Below, one piece after another: positions 26,806-36,833 of a DNA stretch of 64,000 nucleotides; the stretch's first letter is position 1; each line of letters starts with the position of its first letter. Below the pieces are notes generated by a model that ran no database searches, was not told the DNA's origin, and saw nothing but the letters and a program-made list of their open reading frames with translations. The stretch is from Thermoflavimicrobium daqui (GTDB lineage: Bacteria > Bacillota > Bacilli > Thermoactinomycetales > Thermoactinomycetaceae), in contig NZ_KZ845666.1 in the NCBI RefSeq assembly GCF_003313465.1, forward strand, positions 248,001 to 312,000, written 5' to 3'. The translations under genes were made by a program, and so were the position numbers.

Positions 26806-27807
26806 TTGAAGCGTTTCATCCCGTTACTTTCTATTTTGACCTTGTTTCTCCTTATTTTACCAGGCGGGCGCATAAATGCTGCTGAATCGATTCAAGTGAC
26901 CAGTCTTACGGTGAAATATGAGAATGATCAATTAAAAGAAGTTTCAGTGAAAGCGAAACTAGAAAGTCAAACCAACAAAAAGCCATCCAAATGGAAAGTA
27001 AAAATCGATGGCGCCAATGAACAGGATATTCATGGTTCAAAAGATGCAACAGAGATTTCTCCAACATTCACTAACACTGATTTTACTGGAACAGGTGAAC
27101 ATTCACTTGAATTTACTGCTGTGATCGAGGGAGGCGAAGCACCATCAAAAAAAATCGTTATCCCTACCTTAAATATTGATTATCAAAAAGCAGACCAAAA
27201 GCACCGTTTCACTGGCACATTCCAACCGATTAAAATCACCAGTGGAAATTGGGAACTAACCGTAAAATCATCTAGTCAACAAGGTAATACAACGAGTGGC
27301 ACAGAGACAAATGCAAATCAAGCATCATCAGATCCCCAAGGATTAGATAATACAGCTGGAACTGAAAATAATCCCTCAGCAAATAATACAAACGATCCAA
27401 ATAATAACACAAACTTAAACAGCGGGGAAACCAACGGGGATCATAACAACAATCAGAATAATAACACATTAAATAATACAACCACGCCACCTTCGCCTAA
27501 GACTGATGCGGTAAGTAGTGGTTCTAATTCATTTACAGCAGATTTTGCAGAAAATGAGATCGCTTCTGGAACATATGATATTGAAGCCAAAGTAACAGGT
27601 ACAACGGATGAAAGTATGCAAATTGAACTATCGAACAAAAAAAACATGCAAATAACAGGTAGTACCACAACAACCACTACCGATTCACCAAAAACGGGAG
27701 ATGGAGCAAAACTACCTAATACAGCTACTTCGTATCCCAATGGAGTCATCATCGGAGTTTTACTGTTAGCCCTTGGACTTCTATTTATTAAGTTTCGACG
27801 TGCTTAG
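26806..27807 (+). CDS. LPXTG-type (LPNTA) cell-wall-anchored surface protein
   Basis: A 333-residue surface protein. A signal peptide (RFIPLLSILTLFLLILPGG) leads into two beta-rich domains, at about 30-155 and 245-285, joined by an Asn/Thr/Ser/Gly-rich linker at about 160-235. The C-terminus has the sorting signal: LPNTA, a hydrophobic helix (GVIIGVLLLALGLLFI) and basic KFRRA. LPNTA is the motif cut by class D sortases, and the gene for such a sortase follows after 19 bases. The start is TTG 26806 with AAGGAGGGGG ahead of it; the upstream ATG at 26749 lies on the -10 box. The ligand is unknown. Confidence 0.85.
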   Translation: MKRFIPLLSILTLFLLILPGGRINAAESIQVTSLTVKYENDQLKEVSVKAKLESQTNKKPSKWKVKIDGANEQDIHGSKDATEISPTFTNTDFTGTGEHSLEFTAVIEGGEAPSKKIVIPTLNIDYQKADQKHRFTGTFQPIKITSGNWELTVKSSSQQGNTTSGTETNANQASSDPQGLDNTAGTENNPSANNTNDPNNNTNLNSGETNGDHNNNQNNNTLNNTTTPPSPKTDAVSSGSNSFTADFAENEIASGTYDIEAKVTGTTDESMQIELSNKKNMQITGSTTTTTTDSPKTGDGAKLPNTATSYPNGVIIGVLLLALGLLFIKFRRA

Positions 27808-27826
27808 ATATAAGGAGAGATGAACT

Positions 27827-28432
27827 TTGATTCGCAAACTAGCCTGGCTTTTGATCATCGCAGGTAGCATTTTTCTATTTTACAATGCTTATCATTGGTG
27901 GAAAGAAGCAAGCCTCGTCGATGAAGACATTTCCAAAGCCCAGGCTTTTTTAGAAGATTGGGCTAATCGCACCAAAAAACCTACCCTAAAAGAAGGGATT
28001 TCCTACCCATCTCAGCCCAAAGTGGGGGATAAAATTGGCGAGTTAATCGTTCCACGCCTTCATGCAAAATTGCCTATTGTAGAAGGCACTAATGAATATG
28101 CTCTATCTAAAGGAATCGGTCGATTTGTCGGAGGAGGAACGGTATTACCAGGCGAGACGGGACATGTTGTACTTTCGGGTCACCGAGATACTTTATTTCG
28201 TGATATTAAAAAACTGCAAATTGGGGATAAAATCTTCATCCAATATCATAACAAACTCTTTACATATCAAATTCGCAAATCTTGGATTACACATGCTGAA
28301 GATCGGAGTGTAATCGTTCCTATCGCCAGACCTGTACTTTCACTCACGACTTGTTATCCATTTAGTTATATTGGAAATGCTCCTGATCGTTATATTTTAC
28401 GGGCTGAACTAATCAAAATCCAAAACACATGA
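27827..28432 (+). CDS. srtD: Class D sortase
   Basis: A 201-residue transpeptidase that joins LPNTA proteins to peptidoglycan. An N-terminal membrane anchor (LAWLLIIAGSIFLFY) leads to the sortase fold with catalytic His in LSGHRDTLF, Cys in LTTCYPFSYIG and Arg in DRYILRAEL. Class D is supported by the substrate motif next door and by the spacing of these residues. TTG 27827 has AAGGAGA eight bases upstream. It forms a two-gene operon with its likely substrate and ends at a strong terminator. Confidence 0.9.
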   Translation: MIRKLAWLLIIAGSIFLFYNAYHWWKEASLVDEDISKAQAFLEDWANRTKKPTLKEGISYPSQPKVGDKIGELIVPRLHAKLPIVEGTNEYALSKGIGRFVGGGTVLPGETGHVVLSGHRDTLFRDIKKLQIGDKIFIQYHNKLFTYQIRKSWITHAEDRSVIVPIARPVLSLTTCYPFSYIGNAPDRYILRAELIKIQNT

Positions 28433-28446
28433 TGAAAAACACGCAT

Positions 28447-28482
28447 AAAAAAACCGCTCTCCTAGAATACAGCGGTTTTTTT
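28447..28482 (+). terminator. Intrinsic terminator of the sortase operon
   Basis: AAAAAAACCGCT and AGCGGTTTTTTT are perfectly complementary across a 12-base loop; the T-run ends transcription on either strand. Confidence 0.9.
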
Positions 28483-28567
28483 ATATCTTTCCTCTTCAAT
28501 TAAAACAAAAAAGGTCGCTTATATTCTTCATTGATTAGGCAGTATACATATTTCTAAAAAGGATTAT

Positions 28568-28921
28568 TTATTTTCTATCCAAGATGACTTCTAATAGCCA
28601 TGAAATGATCGTTACCAATAAAGAGCCTAAAAAAGCCGGGATAAACCCATCAATTTCAATACCATCGACCAATGTACCGGCTAGCCAAAAAAGAAACGTA
28701 TTAATGACTAGAGTAAATAATCCTAAGGTGAGAATACGAATGGGAATGGTAAAAAACTTTAGGATAGGCCGAATCACGAGGTTTAGAACAGCTAATACCA
28801 ATGACATGACCATGGCTGTGCCAAGACTTTGGACCTCGATCCCATTGATATAATTTGCCGCGAGAAATACGCTTAAGCCTACTAGGACGATTTTTACTAG
28901 GGATTTGATAAGCCAGCTCAT
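28568..28921 (-). CDS. YvlD/phage-holin-like small membrane protein 1
   Basis: A 117-residue protein with about four membrane segments and the family features NYINGIEV, LVLAVLNLVIRPILKF and DGIEIDGFIPAFLGSLLVTIISWLL. This is the YvlD family (phage holin family 4 type), found near hprK in B. subtilis too. ATG 28921 follows GAGGGAGG by seven bases. It is a paralogue of the next gene upstream. The function is unknown; some members belong to cell-envelope stress regulons. Confidence 0.82.
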   Translation of the reverse strand: MSWLIKSLVKIVLVGLSVFLAANYINGIEVQSLGTAMVMSLVLAVLNLVIRPILKFFTIPIRILTLGLFTLVINTFLFWLAGTLVDGIEIDGFIPAFLGSLLVTIISWLLEVILDRK

Positions 28922-28995
28922 CTTTAAGCCTCCCTCTATCACTTTTACTATCCTAACCTAATCATACCTTTTTTTGGTTCGATAAGAAAGTAGCT

Positions 28996-29373
28996 CTATT
29001 TTCGATCAAAGAGAAGGGTTAAAAGCCATGATACCAAACTAACGAAAAAAGTGATAGTAAGAGCTGGGATCATCCCATCGATGGTTATACCGCGAAACCA
29101 TTCATCGTCGACTATGCCACTGGTAATTGCAAAAAGCGTAAACATGATCGCATTAATGATAAGAATATATACACCTAGGCTTACTGTATTTACTGGCAAT
29201 GTAAATGGCATGATCAAAGGACGAATCCAAGCATTAATCAATCCTAATAGAATCGCCATAAAGATGGCTGCACCTATATTTCCAATACGGATGCCATCGA
29301 GCCAATCCGCCACTAGAAATACAGTCAGGCTAATGATCGCCACCTTGAGTAACAAACGTATCAACCCATTCAT
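28996..29373 (-). CDS. YvlD/phage-holin-like small membrane protein 2
   Basis: A 125-residue paralogue of the gene just downstream, with the same layout: WLDGIRIGNIG, LGLINAWIRPLIMPFTLP, ITIDGMIPALTITFFVSLVSWLLTLLFDRK. ATG 29373 is chosen because a GGAGGTGGAGGG tract lies directly before it; a TTG at 29391 is weaker. The two genes were formed by tandem duplication and are probably co-transcribed, possibly under the palindrome at 29433-29470. Confidence 0.82.
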   Translation of the reverse strand: MNGLIRLLLKVAIISLTVFLVADWLDGIRIGNIGAAIFMAILLGLINAWIRPLIMPFTLPVNTVSLGVYILIINAIMFTLFAITSGIVDDEWFRGITIDGMIPALTITFFVSLVSWLLTLLFDRK

Positions 29374-29432
29374 TTCCCTCCACCTCCCCAAAAAATATAC
29401 CCCTTCTTCGTATAGATAATTCGTATTTCAGT

Positions 29433-29470
29433 TATGATATATCAATTATTCATATAATTGTTATATCATA
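29433..29470. promoter_or_regulatory. AT-rich palindrome upstream of the YvlD pair
   Basis: Arms of 17 bases (29433-29449 and 29454-29470) are complementary with one mismatch around a four-base centre. It lies about 60 bases before the start of the membrane-protein pair and 130 bases from the end of the TIGR03943 gene. It may be a regulator-binding operator or a weak terminator. Confidence 0.55.
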
Positions 29471-29603
29471 TATACGGCATTAAATGATCCACCTGTTTAC
29501 TTGCCACTTTAAAAACAAAAACCATTCATCCCGAAATTCAACAAGATCATTTTATGATATGCAGTGAAGGGGAGGCAGAGGAATAACGAAATAACCCAAA
29601 TCA

Positions 29604-30362
29604 TCAGAAATAAATATAGGGATCTTTAGGAGCAGGAATCAGCTGATATGAGTTCAATTTTAGCACAGGTATATCCATTCCATTTTCTTTCTTTAATTGG
29701 ATAACACCTGTGGTTTCAATCCATTGATTTTCTTTAAACTGCTTATCAGACTTTACGACAAATCCCACTACACTGGCATCAGCAGTACAACAAGTCACTG
29801 TAAAACGTCCAACAACCCACTCGTTTTTTGTAAGACTAGGATCATAGTATACAAAACCTCTAACTCTTACTTTTTTTCCTACTAACTCTTTAGGAAAAGT
29901 ATAGATCAATGTATACAGATCGCCATATTCTTTTTCATCCATCACAATGATTGGTTTCTTTTTCAATTCCTTTACTTTCTGTTTAAATTTATTCAGAGGA
30001 TCATTAGATTCCTCTATATTTTTCTTAGTAGCTCCTTGTTGTTTCTTCATTTCATTTGCATCAATATATGAGACACCTTTTTTTGTAGCAATACTTGCAT
30101 CCAATGCTTTAGGTGGAATCAGAATAAACATAAAAAAAGGCAGACTAACCAATAAATACCCCCAAAAACCAATGCGATGCATTTCCTTTCGTTGTAAATT
30201 CCATAGTTGTACCAGTCCTAATAAAATAAGGAATAATATGCTCATTGCAATAAGGAAGCGAAATTTCGGATGAATATATAAGGTAATCTCTCCAGTGATC
30301 AGTAAATGACATAACAAGATGGCTAGCCCAAAACAAATCAACATACGTAACCAAGCCGTCAT
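29604..30362 (-). CDS. TIGR03943-family membrane protein (YcgQ-like)
   Basis: The 252-residue protein has two N-terminal pairs of membrane segments (residues 5-55 and 68-87), a charged helix and a C-terminal soluble beta domain (VRVRGFVYYDPSL, FTVTCCTADASVVGFVV, NQWIETTGVIQL). This is the pattern of the TIGR03943/DUF1980 family, nearly always paired with a DUF318 permease, as here. In Bacillus the pair is ycgQ-ycgR. A role in metal or small-ion export is suspected for the pair but not shown. Confidence 0.82.
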   Translation of the reverse strand: MTAWLRMLICFGLAILLCHLLITGEITLYIHPKFRFLIAMSILFLILLGLVQLWNLQRKEMHRIGFWGYLLVSLPFFMFILIPPKALDASIATKKGVSYIDANEMKKQQGATKKNIEESNDPLNKFKQKVKELKKKPIIVMDEKEYGDLYTLIYTFPKELVGKKVRVRGFVYYDPSLTKNEWVVGRFTVTCCTADASVVGFVVKSDKQFKENQWIETTGVIQLKKENGMDIPVLKLNSYQLIPAPKDPYIYF

Positions 30363-30439
30363 TTCTTACTTCTCCTCTCAGTATTTGTCATTTCAAGATC
30401 CTGTTACTTATTAAGATCAAAAAAACTTGAGTATTTCTG

Positions 30440-30500
30440 GTCGAAAATCGTGAACTGCTTTTGTGTAGGATCGACTTTGATGTAGAGCAAATTTAGAACG
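30440..30500 (+). repeat. Dispersed intergenic repeat, copy C (partial)
   Basis: The 13-mer TTTTGTGTAGGAT at 30459-30471 and flanking GTCG-AAATCG and CAAA-TTTAG segments match copies A (9712-9850) and B (51960-52103) with small insertions. It lies between two genes of one functional pair. Confidence 0.6.
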
Positions 30501-30530
30501 CAACCTTGTCTTAGAATCCTCTCAATCGAT

Positions 30531-31577
30531 TTATAGAAATAGCCAAGTCAGAATAAATGTTAAGCTTGTTGTTCCTACAAATAAAAAACTAACTACAGAC
30601 CAACGAAAACTCCCAGACAACATCAGAACATTTTTTATATCCATCATGGGGCCATAGATAAGAAAAGCGAGGAGAGGAGCTGTCGATAATGCTGTACGAA
30701 AAGAGGATGCTATAAACGCATCAGCTGATGAACAAATCGACAAACCAAAAGCTAGCCCCATCATTAGTAAAATCCCTATCCATCCATCACTTGCTATCTC
30801 TTTGATCGCAGTGATTCCAATCCATGTCTGGAAAGCTGCTGCGATCAGCCCCCCTAATATAAAGTACTTACTCATATCAATAAATTCAAATATTGAATGG
30901 TACAAGGCATGAGAAATACGCCCCTGTTTCAGATGAGAGTGAGAATGATCACAATGATTTTCGCAAGAGCAATCATGTTGCTGATTTTTACCCACATCTT
31001 CTTCTTTAAGAATAGAACGATTTGAGAAAAATAGACCAAGGCAAGATCCCATCATAATCGCAATGATTCCTGCAAAAAATAATCTGAGCCCGACCATCTC
31101 CCAACTATCACCAAATGCGATGTAAGTGGATGTGATTGTAATCGGGTTGATAATGGGAGCTGCTAGTAAAAAAGTAAATACCACATAATGCGGAACTCCC
31201 TTTTGGATCAAACGTCGTGCTACCGGAACAATTCCACATTCACAAATGGGTAAAATCAGTCCTAAACATGCAGCCATCGGAATCGATAATAAAGGGGAGT
31301 TCGGAATAAAACGCCAAATCATCTCTTCTTTCACAAAGACATGAATCAAACTGGAGACAAGAACCCCAACTAAAATAAAGGGAATCCCTTCAATAAATAC
31401 ACCGAAAAAGATACTCGACATATTTTGTAGATGCTCATGGGTTAAGGAGAAATGATTTCGTATCCATTCCGGAATATCAATTAAAAATAGATCACCAAAG
31501 CTAATCAAATACATAAAGAAGGCAAAAGCCATAATCCCTGTAATTTCAACATAATTAGCTCGTATAAAGCGAAGCAT
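30531..31577 (-). CDS. DUF318 permease (YcgR-like) with metal-binding loop
   Basis: A polytopic 348-residue permease of the DUF318/UPF0718 family with 8-10 membrane segments. Hallmarks are ICECGIVPVARRLIQKGVP and LLAAPIINPITITSTY in the first half, and SICSSADAFIASSF in the second. The cytoplasmic loop between the halves is rich in His and Cys (CSCENHCDHSHSH), which suggests binding of a soft metal. Its TIGR03943 partner is downstream. ATG 31577 lies five bases after GGAGGT; an ATG at 31589 is an alternative. Confidence 0.85.
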   Translation of the reverse strand: MLRFIRANYVEITGIMAFAFFMYLISFGDLFLIDIPEWIRNHFSLTHEHLQNMSSIFFGVFIEGIPFILVGVLVSSLIHVFVKEEMIWRFIPNSPLLSIPMAACLGLILPICECGIVPVARRLIQKGVPHYVVFTFLLAAPIINPITITSTYIAFGDSWEMVGLRLFFAGIIAIMMGSCLGLFFSNRSILKEEDVGKNQQHDCSCENHCDHSHSHLKQGRISHALYHSIFEFIDMSKYFILGGLIAAAFQTWIGITAIKEIASDGWIGILLMMGLAFGLSICSSADAFIASSFRTALSTAPLLAFLIYGPMMDIKNVLMLSGSFRWSVVSFLFVGTTSLTFILTWLFL

Positions 31578-31776
31578 AAGAACCTCCATTTTCCCTACTA
31601 CGACCTCATAAATCGTATTTATTCTTATTTATATTGTCCATTTTATCGAACCTATTTTTTGAAAGTCAATTGACAAAGTATGAAATAATTTCAAGAAAAC
31701 AAAGTAATGACTTAAACTATTCCATATTATTCGGATAATTAGATCCATTCTTTCGAGATGGAGTGAAATATAAGAA

Positions 31777-31813
31777 GCCTGTACCACTTATTTATGTGAT
31801 ACAGGCATTTTTT
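31777..31813 (-). terminator. Terminator between uvrA and the permease gene
   Basis: GCCTGTA (31777-31783) pairs with TACAGGC (31800-31806), extended by CAC/GTG inside. A T-rich tract follows on each strand, best on the plus strand. It lies 50 bases after the uvrA stop codon. Confidence 0.65.
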
Positions 31814-31858
31814 GAAATTGGCTTATTTCATTTACTTATATTGAGTCATTCCCACTAC

Positions 31859-34735
31859 TTATGAAGTGGGAATAGCTTCTGTGAACTCTTTTTCTCTTTT
31901 GGCCATACGCTTACGATCGCGCTCAAGAATTGGCTTTAAATATTGACCTGTATAGGATTTCGAAACTTCCCCAACTTCCTCTGGGGTACCTGTAGCAATA
32001 ATTGTTCCGCCTCCATTTCCTCCTTCAGGTCCTAAATCAATCATATAATCGGCTGTCTTAATCACATCTAGATTATGCTCAATGACCAGTACTGTATCTC
32101 CATTTTCAACCAAACGCTGTAAGACATGAAGTAAACGAGCAATGTCATCGATATGAAGTCCAGTTGTAGGCTCATCCAAAATATATAAGGTTCGACCATT
32201 ACTTCTGCGATATAACTCTGAAGCAAGCTTTACCCGCTGAGCCTCTCCACCAGACAAAGTGGTCGCAGGTTGTCCTAGTTTCATATATCCCAAGCCGACA
32301 TCATTTAACGTTTGGATCTTTCGCTTAATCCGAGGGATATTCTCGAAAAAGTGCAGTGCTTCTTCTATGGTCATTTCCAAGACATCGGAGATATTTTTGC
32401 CTTTATACTTTACTTCCAAAGTATCGCGGTTGTAACGCTTCCCTTTGCACTCCTCACAAGGAACATAAACATCAGGCAAAAAGTGCATCTCAATTTTAAT
32501 GATCCCATCACCCCGACATGCTTCACAACGACCACCTTTTACATTAAAGCTAAATCGACCCTTTTGGTAGCCGCGGACTTTTGCTTCTTGCGTGGATGCA
32601 AACACTTCGCGGATATCATCAAACACGCCCGTATAAGTAGCGGGGTTACTACGAGGAGTTCGACCAATTGGCGATTGGTTAATATCAATTACTTTATCAA
32701 AATGCTCGATCCCGTTTAGCTGACGATATTTTCCTGGAATCACTTTTGCTCTATTCAATTCTTTTGCTAACGCTTTATGAATAATTTCATTTACCAATGT
32801 GCTTTTTCCAGAACCAGATACACCTGTAATACATGTAAAGAGACCGACAGGAACTTTCACACGAAGGTTTTTTAAGTTGTGTTCACTGGCTCCAATCACC
32901 TCTAGCCATTTGCCATTCGGCTTTCTACGTTTATCAGGAAGGGGAATAAATTTACGCCCACTTAAATATTGGCCTGTAAGAGATTTCTCATTTTCCATTA
33001 CTTCATGTGGTGTACCCGCTGCTATAACCTGTCCACCGTGTGCACCTGCTCCTGGACCAATATCAATCAGATAGTCCGCTGCTAGCATCGTATCTTCATC
33101 ATGTTCCACAACAATCAAGGTATTTCCTAGATCACGCATTTTTTCTAACGTTTGAATCAATCGAGTATTATCCCGCTGATGTAGTCCAATGCTCGGCTCA
33201 TCTAAGATATACAATACTCCCATCAGACTTGATCCAATTTGTGTTGCTAGTCGAATACGTTGAGCTTCTCCACCTGAAAGAGTACCTGCAGAACGATGTA
33301 GTGTCAAATAATCTAAGCCGACATTGACCAAAAATCCCAATCGGCTTTTGATCTCTTTTAACACCTGTCGAGCAATTTGCATTTCCTTTTCAGATAAGGT
33401 TATTTCTGAGAAGAACTGAAAGGCTTCTGCAACAGAGAGACGCGTGACATAATCCATGTTTTTGCCACCGACTAATACATGCAAAATTTCCTTTTTTAAT
33501 CTCGCTCCTTTACATGTTGGACATGCTTTCGTACTCATATAGGTTTCTAAATGCTCACGAACCATTTCAGAAGTCGTTTCATGATAACGCCGTTGTAGAT
33601 TATTGATCACTCCCTCAAATAAGGCATTGGTTTCCCGTACTTGCCCCATATCACTTACATATCGAAAAGGAAAACGTTCCTTACTTCCATATAAGATGAG
33701 CTTTTGTTTCTCTTTAGGTAGAGACTGAAAAGACACATCCAAATCGATTGCAAAATGCTTACCCACCGCTTCTAATAATTGCGTATAGTAGTTGCTGGAT
33801 GAAGAAGCCCAGGGTTCAATCGCACCCTTTCGGATCGATAAAGACGAATCAGGGATAACCAATGAAGGATCAATTTCCATCCGACTACCCAATCCATCAC
33901 AAGTAGGGCAAGCACCAAATGGACTGTTAAATGAAAACATTCTTGGCGATAGTTCGTCGATACTAAAGCCACATTCTGGACAAGCTAGATTCTGGCTAAA
34001 TAACATCTCCTCACCATCAATAATATCGATGATCACTTCCCCACTAGTCAAACCAACCGCTGTTTCAATGGAGTCGGTTAAACGGGTCTCTATCCCTTCC
34101 TTGACAATAATGCGATCCACAACTACTTCGATAGAGTGCTTCTTATTCTTTTCTAATTGAATCTCTTCCGATAGCTCATGAAGTTCTCCATCGATGCGAA
34201 CACGTACATATCCCTGACGAGCCATTTCTTTGAGAAGCTTGACATGCTCTCCTTTTCGCCCTTTTACAACTGGTGCTAATACCTGAATGCGAGTTCGCTC
34301 GGGTAATTCCATCACACGATCTACCATTTGCTGAATGGTTTGTGATGTAATTCGAATACCATGTTCGGGACAATATGCATGTCCTACACGAGCATATAAA
34401 AGGCGTAAATAGTCATAGATTTCCGTAACCGTTCCAACGGTAGAACGCGGATTCCTACTGGTTGTTTTTTGATCAATTGAAATAGCTGGTGATAAACCTT
34501 CAATCACATCGACATCCGGTTTATCCATTTGCCCTAGAAATTGCCGAGCGTAGGCAGACAGTGATTCTACGTAACGACGCTGACCTTCGGCATAAATCGT
34601 ATCAAAAGCTAGCGAAGATTTACCTGAGCCACTTAAGCCAGTTAATACCACTAACTGATCACGTGGAATCGTTACATCGATCCCTTTCAAATTGTGTGCT
34701 CGTGCACCTCGAATAACAATATGCTCCTTTGCCAT
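31859..34735 (-). CDS. uvrA: Excinuclease ABC subunit A
   Basis: UvrA is the damage-recognition ATPase of nucleotide excision repair. The 958-residue protein has two ABC ATPase modules (Walker [14 protein letters not shown] and [13 protein letters not shown]; signature [18 protein letters not shown] twice), and zinc-finger cysteines in CPECGF...CPTCDG and in CEACRGDG...CEECKG. Length and motifs are complete. It follows uvrB after five bases in one operon. Confidence 0.98.
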   Translation of the reverse strand: MAKEHIVIRGARAHNLKGIDVTIPRDQLVVLTGLSGSGKSSLAFDTIYAEGQRRYVESLSAYARQFLGQMDKPDVDVIEGLSPAISIDQKTTSRNPRSTVGTVTEIYDYLRLLYARVGHAYCPEHGIRITSQTIQQMVDRVMELPERTRIQVLAPVVKGRKGEHVKLLKEMARQGYVRVRIDGELHELSEEIQLEKNKKHSIEVVVDRIIVKEGIETRLTDSIETAVGLTSGEVIIDIIDGEEMLFSQNLACPECGFSIDELSPRMFSFNSPFGACPTCDGLGSRMEIDPSLVIPDSSLSIRKGAIEPWASSSSNYYTQLLEAVGKHFAIDLDVSFQSLPKEKQKLILYGSKERFPFRYVSDMGQVRETNALFEGVINNLQRRYHETTSEMVREHLETYMSTKACPTCKGARLKKEILHVLVGGKNMDYVTRLSVAEAFQFFSEITLSEKEMQIARQVLKEIKSRLGFLVNVGLDYLTLHRSAGTLSGGEAQRIRLATQIGSSLMGVLYILDEPSIGLHQRDNTRLIQTLEKMRDLGNTLIVVEHDEDTMLAADYLIDIGPGAGAHGGQVIAAGTPHEVMENEKSLTGQYLSGRKFIPLPDKRRKPNGKWLEVIGASEHNLKNLRVKVPVGLFTCITGVSGSGKSTLVNEIIHKALAKELNRAKVIPGKYRQLNGIEHFDKVIDINQSPIGRTPRSNPATYTGVFDDIREVFASTQEAKVRGYQKGRFSFNVKGGRCEACRGDGIIKIEMHFLPDVYVPCEECKGKRYNRDTLEVKYKGKNISDVLEMTIEEALHFFENIPRIKRKIQTLNDVGLGYMKLGQPATTLSGGEAQRVKLASELYRRSNGRTLYILDEPTTGLHIDDIARLLHVLQRLVENGDTVLVIEHNLDVIKTADYMIDLGPEGGNGGGTIIATGTPEEVGEVSKSYTGQYLKPILERDRKRMAKREKEFTEAIPTS

Positions 34736-34740
34736 GAACT

Positions 34741-36720
34741 TTAAGCTCCTTCCGCTTTTAGTTCGAAAATCAGATCTCTTAGTTCAGTAGCACGCTCAAA
34801 GTTCAGTTCTTTGGCTGCTTGCTTCATTTCTTTCTCCAATCTTCCAATCAGTTGCTGACGCTCTTTCTTACTCATTTTCTGTGGTTTTAATCCGGTTTCA
34901 TAAGTCGCTTTATCTTCTGCTACTTTTGTTGCCTCAATCACATCATGCACTTTTTTCTTAATGGTTTGCGGTATAATTCCATGTTTCTGGTTATATTCCA
35001 TCTGGGTCTGACGCCGTCGTTCTGTCTCATCAATCGCTTTTCGCATGGAATCAGTGATCCGATCCGCATACATAATGACTTCACCATTTGCATTTCGTGC
35101 GGCACGTCCAATTGTCTGAATAAGTGAACGCTCCGAACGTAAGAATCCTTCTTTATCCGCATCGAGAATGGCTACTAAGGATACTTCAGGTAAGTCAAGC
35201 CCTTCTCTTAACAAGTTAATTCCAACTAACACATCAAACTCTCCAAGACGTAAATCTCGTAAAATTTGCATGCGTTCAATCGTCTTAATATCTGAATGCA
35301 AATAGCGTACCTTAATCCCAATCTCTTTGAGATAGTCCGTTAAATCCTCGGCCATCTTCTTCGTTAAGGTCGTTACAAGTACCCGTTCTTGTCGTTCAAT
35401 CCGTTTATGAATTTCACCAATTAAATGATCAATTTGTCCTTGAATGGGCTGGACATGAATCTTTGGATCTAATAATCCAGTAGGACGGATAATTTGTTCG
35501 ACTACATCAGGTGCTTTTTCTAGTTCATATGGACCAGGTGTAGCAGATACAAAGAGAATTTGTGGGATCTTCTCTTCAAATTCGGCAAACTTTAGTGGGC
35601 GGTTATCTCTTGCTGAAGGTAAGCGAAATCCATGTTCTATTAATACATTTTTTCTAGCTTGATCTCCATTAAACATCCCATTAATTTGCGGGAGAGTAAC
35701 ATGGGATTCATCGACAATAATTAAAAAGTCTTTAGGAAAATAATCAAAAAGTGTATAAGGAGTCTCACCTGGCTTTTTATCTACTAAATGGCGCGAATAG
35801 TTTTCAATACCTGAGCAAAAACCTACTTCTCTCATCATCTCCATATCATATCTTGTTCGTTGTTCTAAACGTTGAGCTTCTAGTAATTTTCCTTGACTAC
35901 GTAGCTCTTCCAAACGTTCGTCCAGCTCCTGCTGAATACTCTTTAAAGCACGTTCCATCACTTGACTACTTGTTACATAGTGTGATGCCGGGAATATAGC
36001 AATATGCTCTCTCTCTCCTAAAATTTCTCCCGTTACCACATCAATCTCGCGAATTCGTTCGATCTCATCTCCAAAAAATTCGATTCGAACGGCTTGTTCA
36101 CTACGTGATACTGGAAATATTTCTACTACATCCCCACGGACGCGAAACGTTCCACGAACGAAGTTCATATCATTTCTTTCATATTGAATATCCACCAATT
36201 TACGTAATATTTCATTACGATCTTTTTCCATCCCTATTCTAAGTGAAAGAACTAAATCCCTATATTCAAAAGGTGATCCTAATCCATAAATGCAAGATAC
36301 ACTAGCAACGATAATAACATCCTCACGTTCAAACAATGAACTCGTCGCTGAATGTCGTAGCTTATCAATTTCATCATTAATGGATGCATCTTTTTCAATA
36401 TAGGTATCCGTTTGTGGTAAATAGGCTTCTGGTTGATAATAGTCATAATAACTAACAAAATATTCTACAGCATTATTGGGAAAGAACTCTTTAAGCTCAC
36501 CACAAAGCTGTGCAGCAAGTGTCTTATTGTGTGCTATAACTAAAGTTGGTTTATTTAAACGAGCAATGGTATGAGCCATTGTAAATGTTTTACCTGTTCC
36601 AGTTGCTCCGAGTAATGTTTGATGCTTTTTACCTGAACGAAATTCTTCAACAAGTCTTTCAATCGCTTGAGGTTGATCCCCTTTTGGTTCAAAAGAAGAA
36701 ACCAATTGGTATTTGTTCAT
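34741..36720 (-). CDS. uvrB: Excinuclease ABC subunit B
   Basis: UvrB is the helicase-like subunit that verifies damage and recruits UvrC. Seen are Walker [13 protein letters not shown], the beta-hairpin region [15 protein letters not shown], the DESH box, helicase motifs near [15 protein letters not shown] and [10 protein letters not shown], and the C-terminal UVR domain ([15 protein letters not shown]). ATG 36720 sits six bases after GAGGTG; the earlier start at 36762 would read through the promoter. Length 659 residues. The LexA box upstream places it in the SOS regulon. Confidence 0.98.
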   Translation of the reverse strand: MNKYQLVSSFEPKGDQPQAIERLVEEFRSGKKHQTLLGATGTGKTFTMAHTIARLNKPTLVIAHNKTLAAQLCGELKEFFPNNAVEYFVSYYDYYQPEAYLPQTDTYIEKDASINDEIDKLRHSATSSLFEREDVIIVASVSCIYGLGSPFEYRDLVLSLRIGMEKDRNEILRKLVDIQYERNDMNFVRGTFRVRGDVVEIFPVSRSEQAVRIEFFGDEIERIREIDVVTGEILGEREHIAIFPASHYVTSSQVMERALKSIQQELDERLEELRSQGKLLEAQRLEQRTRYDMEMMREVGFCSGIENYSRHLVDKKPGETPYTLFDYFPKDFLIIVDESHVTLPQINGMFNGDQARKNVLIEHGFRLPSARDNRPLKFAEFEEKIPQILFVSATPGPYELEKAPDVVEQIIRPTGLLDPKIHVQPIQGQIDHLIGEIHKRIERQERVLVTTLTKKMAEDLTDYLKEIGIKVRYLHSDIKTIERMQILRDLRLGEFDVLVGINLLREGLDLPEVSLVAILDADKEGFLRSERSLIQTIGRAARNANGEVIMYADRITDSMRKAIDETERRRQTQMEYNQKHGIIPQTIKKKVHDVIEATKVAEDKATYETGLKPQKMSKKERQQLIGRLEKEMKQAAKELNFERATELRDLIFELKAEGA

Positions 36721-36750
36721 TTCTTTCACCTCGATCTTGTCATAGAGATT

Positions 36751-36788
36751 ATTATAACACATTTAATCATTCCCGGAACATAGGTTCC
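36751..36788 (-). promoter_or_regulatory. LexA (DinR) box and -10 of uvrBA
   Basis: GGAACATAGGTTCC at 36775-36788 matches the Gram-positive SOS box CGAACRNRYGTTYC at all but two positions on either strand. A perfect -10 TATAAT lies at 36756-36751, so the box covers the -35 region. This predicts DNA-damage induction of uvrBA. Confidence 0.8.
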
Positions 36789-36798
36789 TGTTATGTAT

Positions 36799-36829
36799 AA
36801 AAAAAGAACCCCCGCTTTGCTAGGGCTGT
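36799..36829 (-). terminator. Terminator of the MinJ-like gene
   Basis: On the minus strand AGCCCTAGC-AAA-GCGGGGGTT with a small bulge is followed by TC and a run of seven T. It lies just after the stop codon at 36834. Confidence 0.65.
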
Positions 36830-36833
36830 CCTA

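Noticed and set aside
31597-31616. TACGA-N9-TCGTA dyad upstream of the permease considered as a Zur box
   Set aside because: The half-sites are in the opposite order to the Zur consensus (TCGTAAT-N-ATTACGA) and the match is short.
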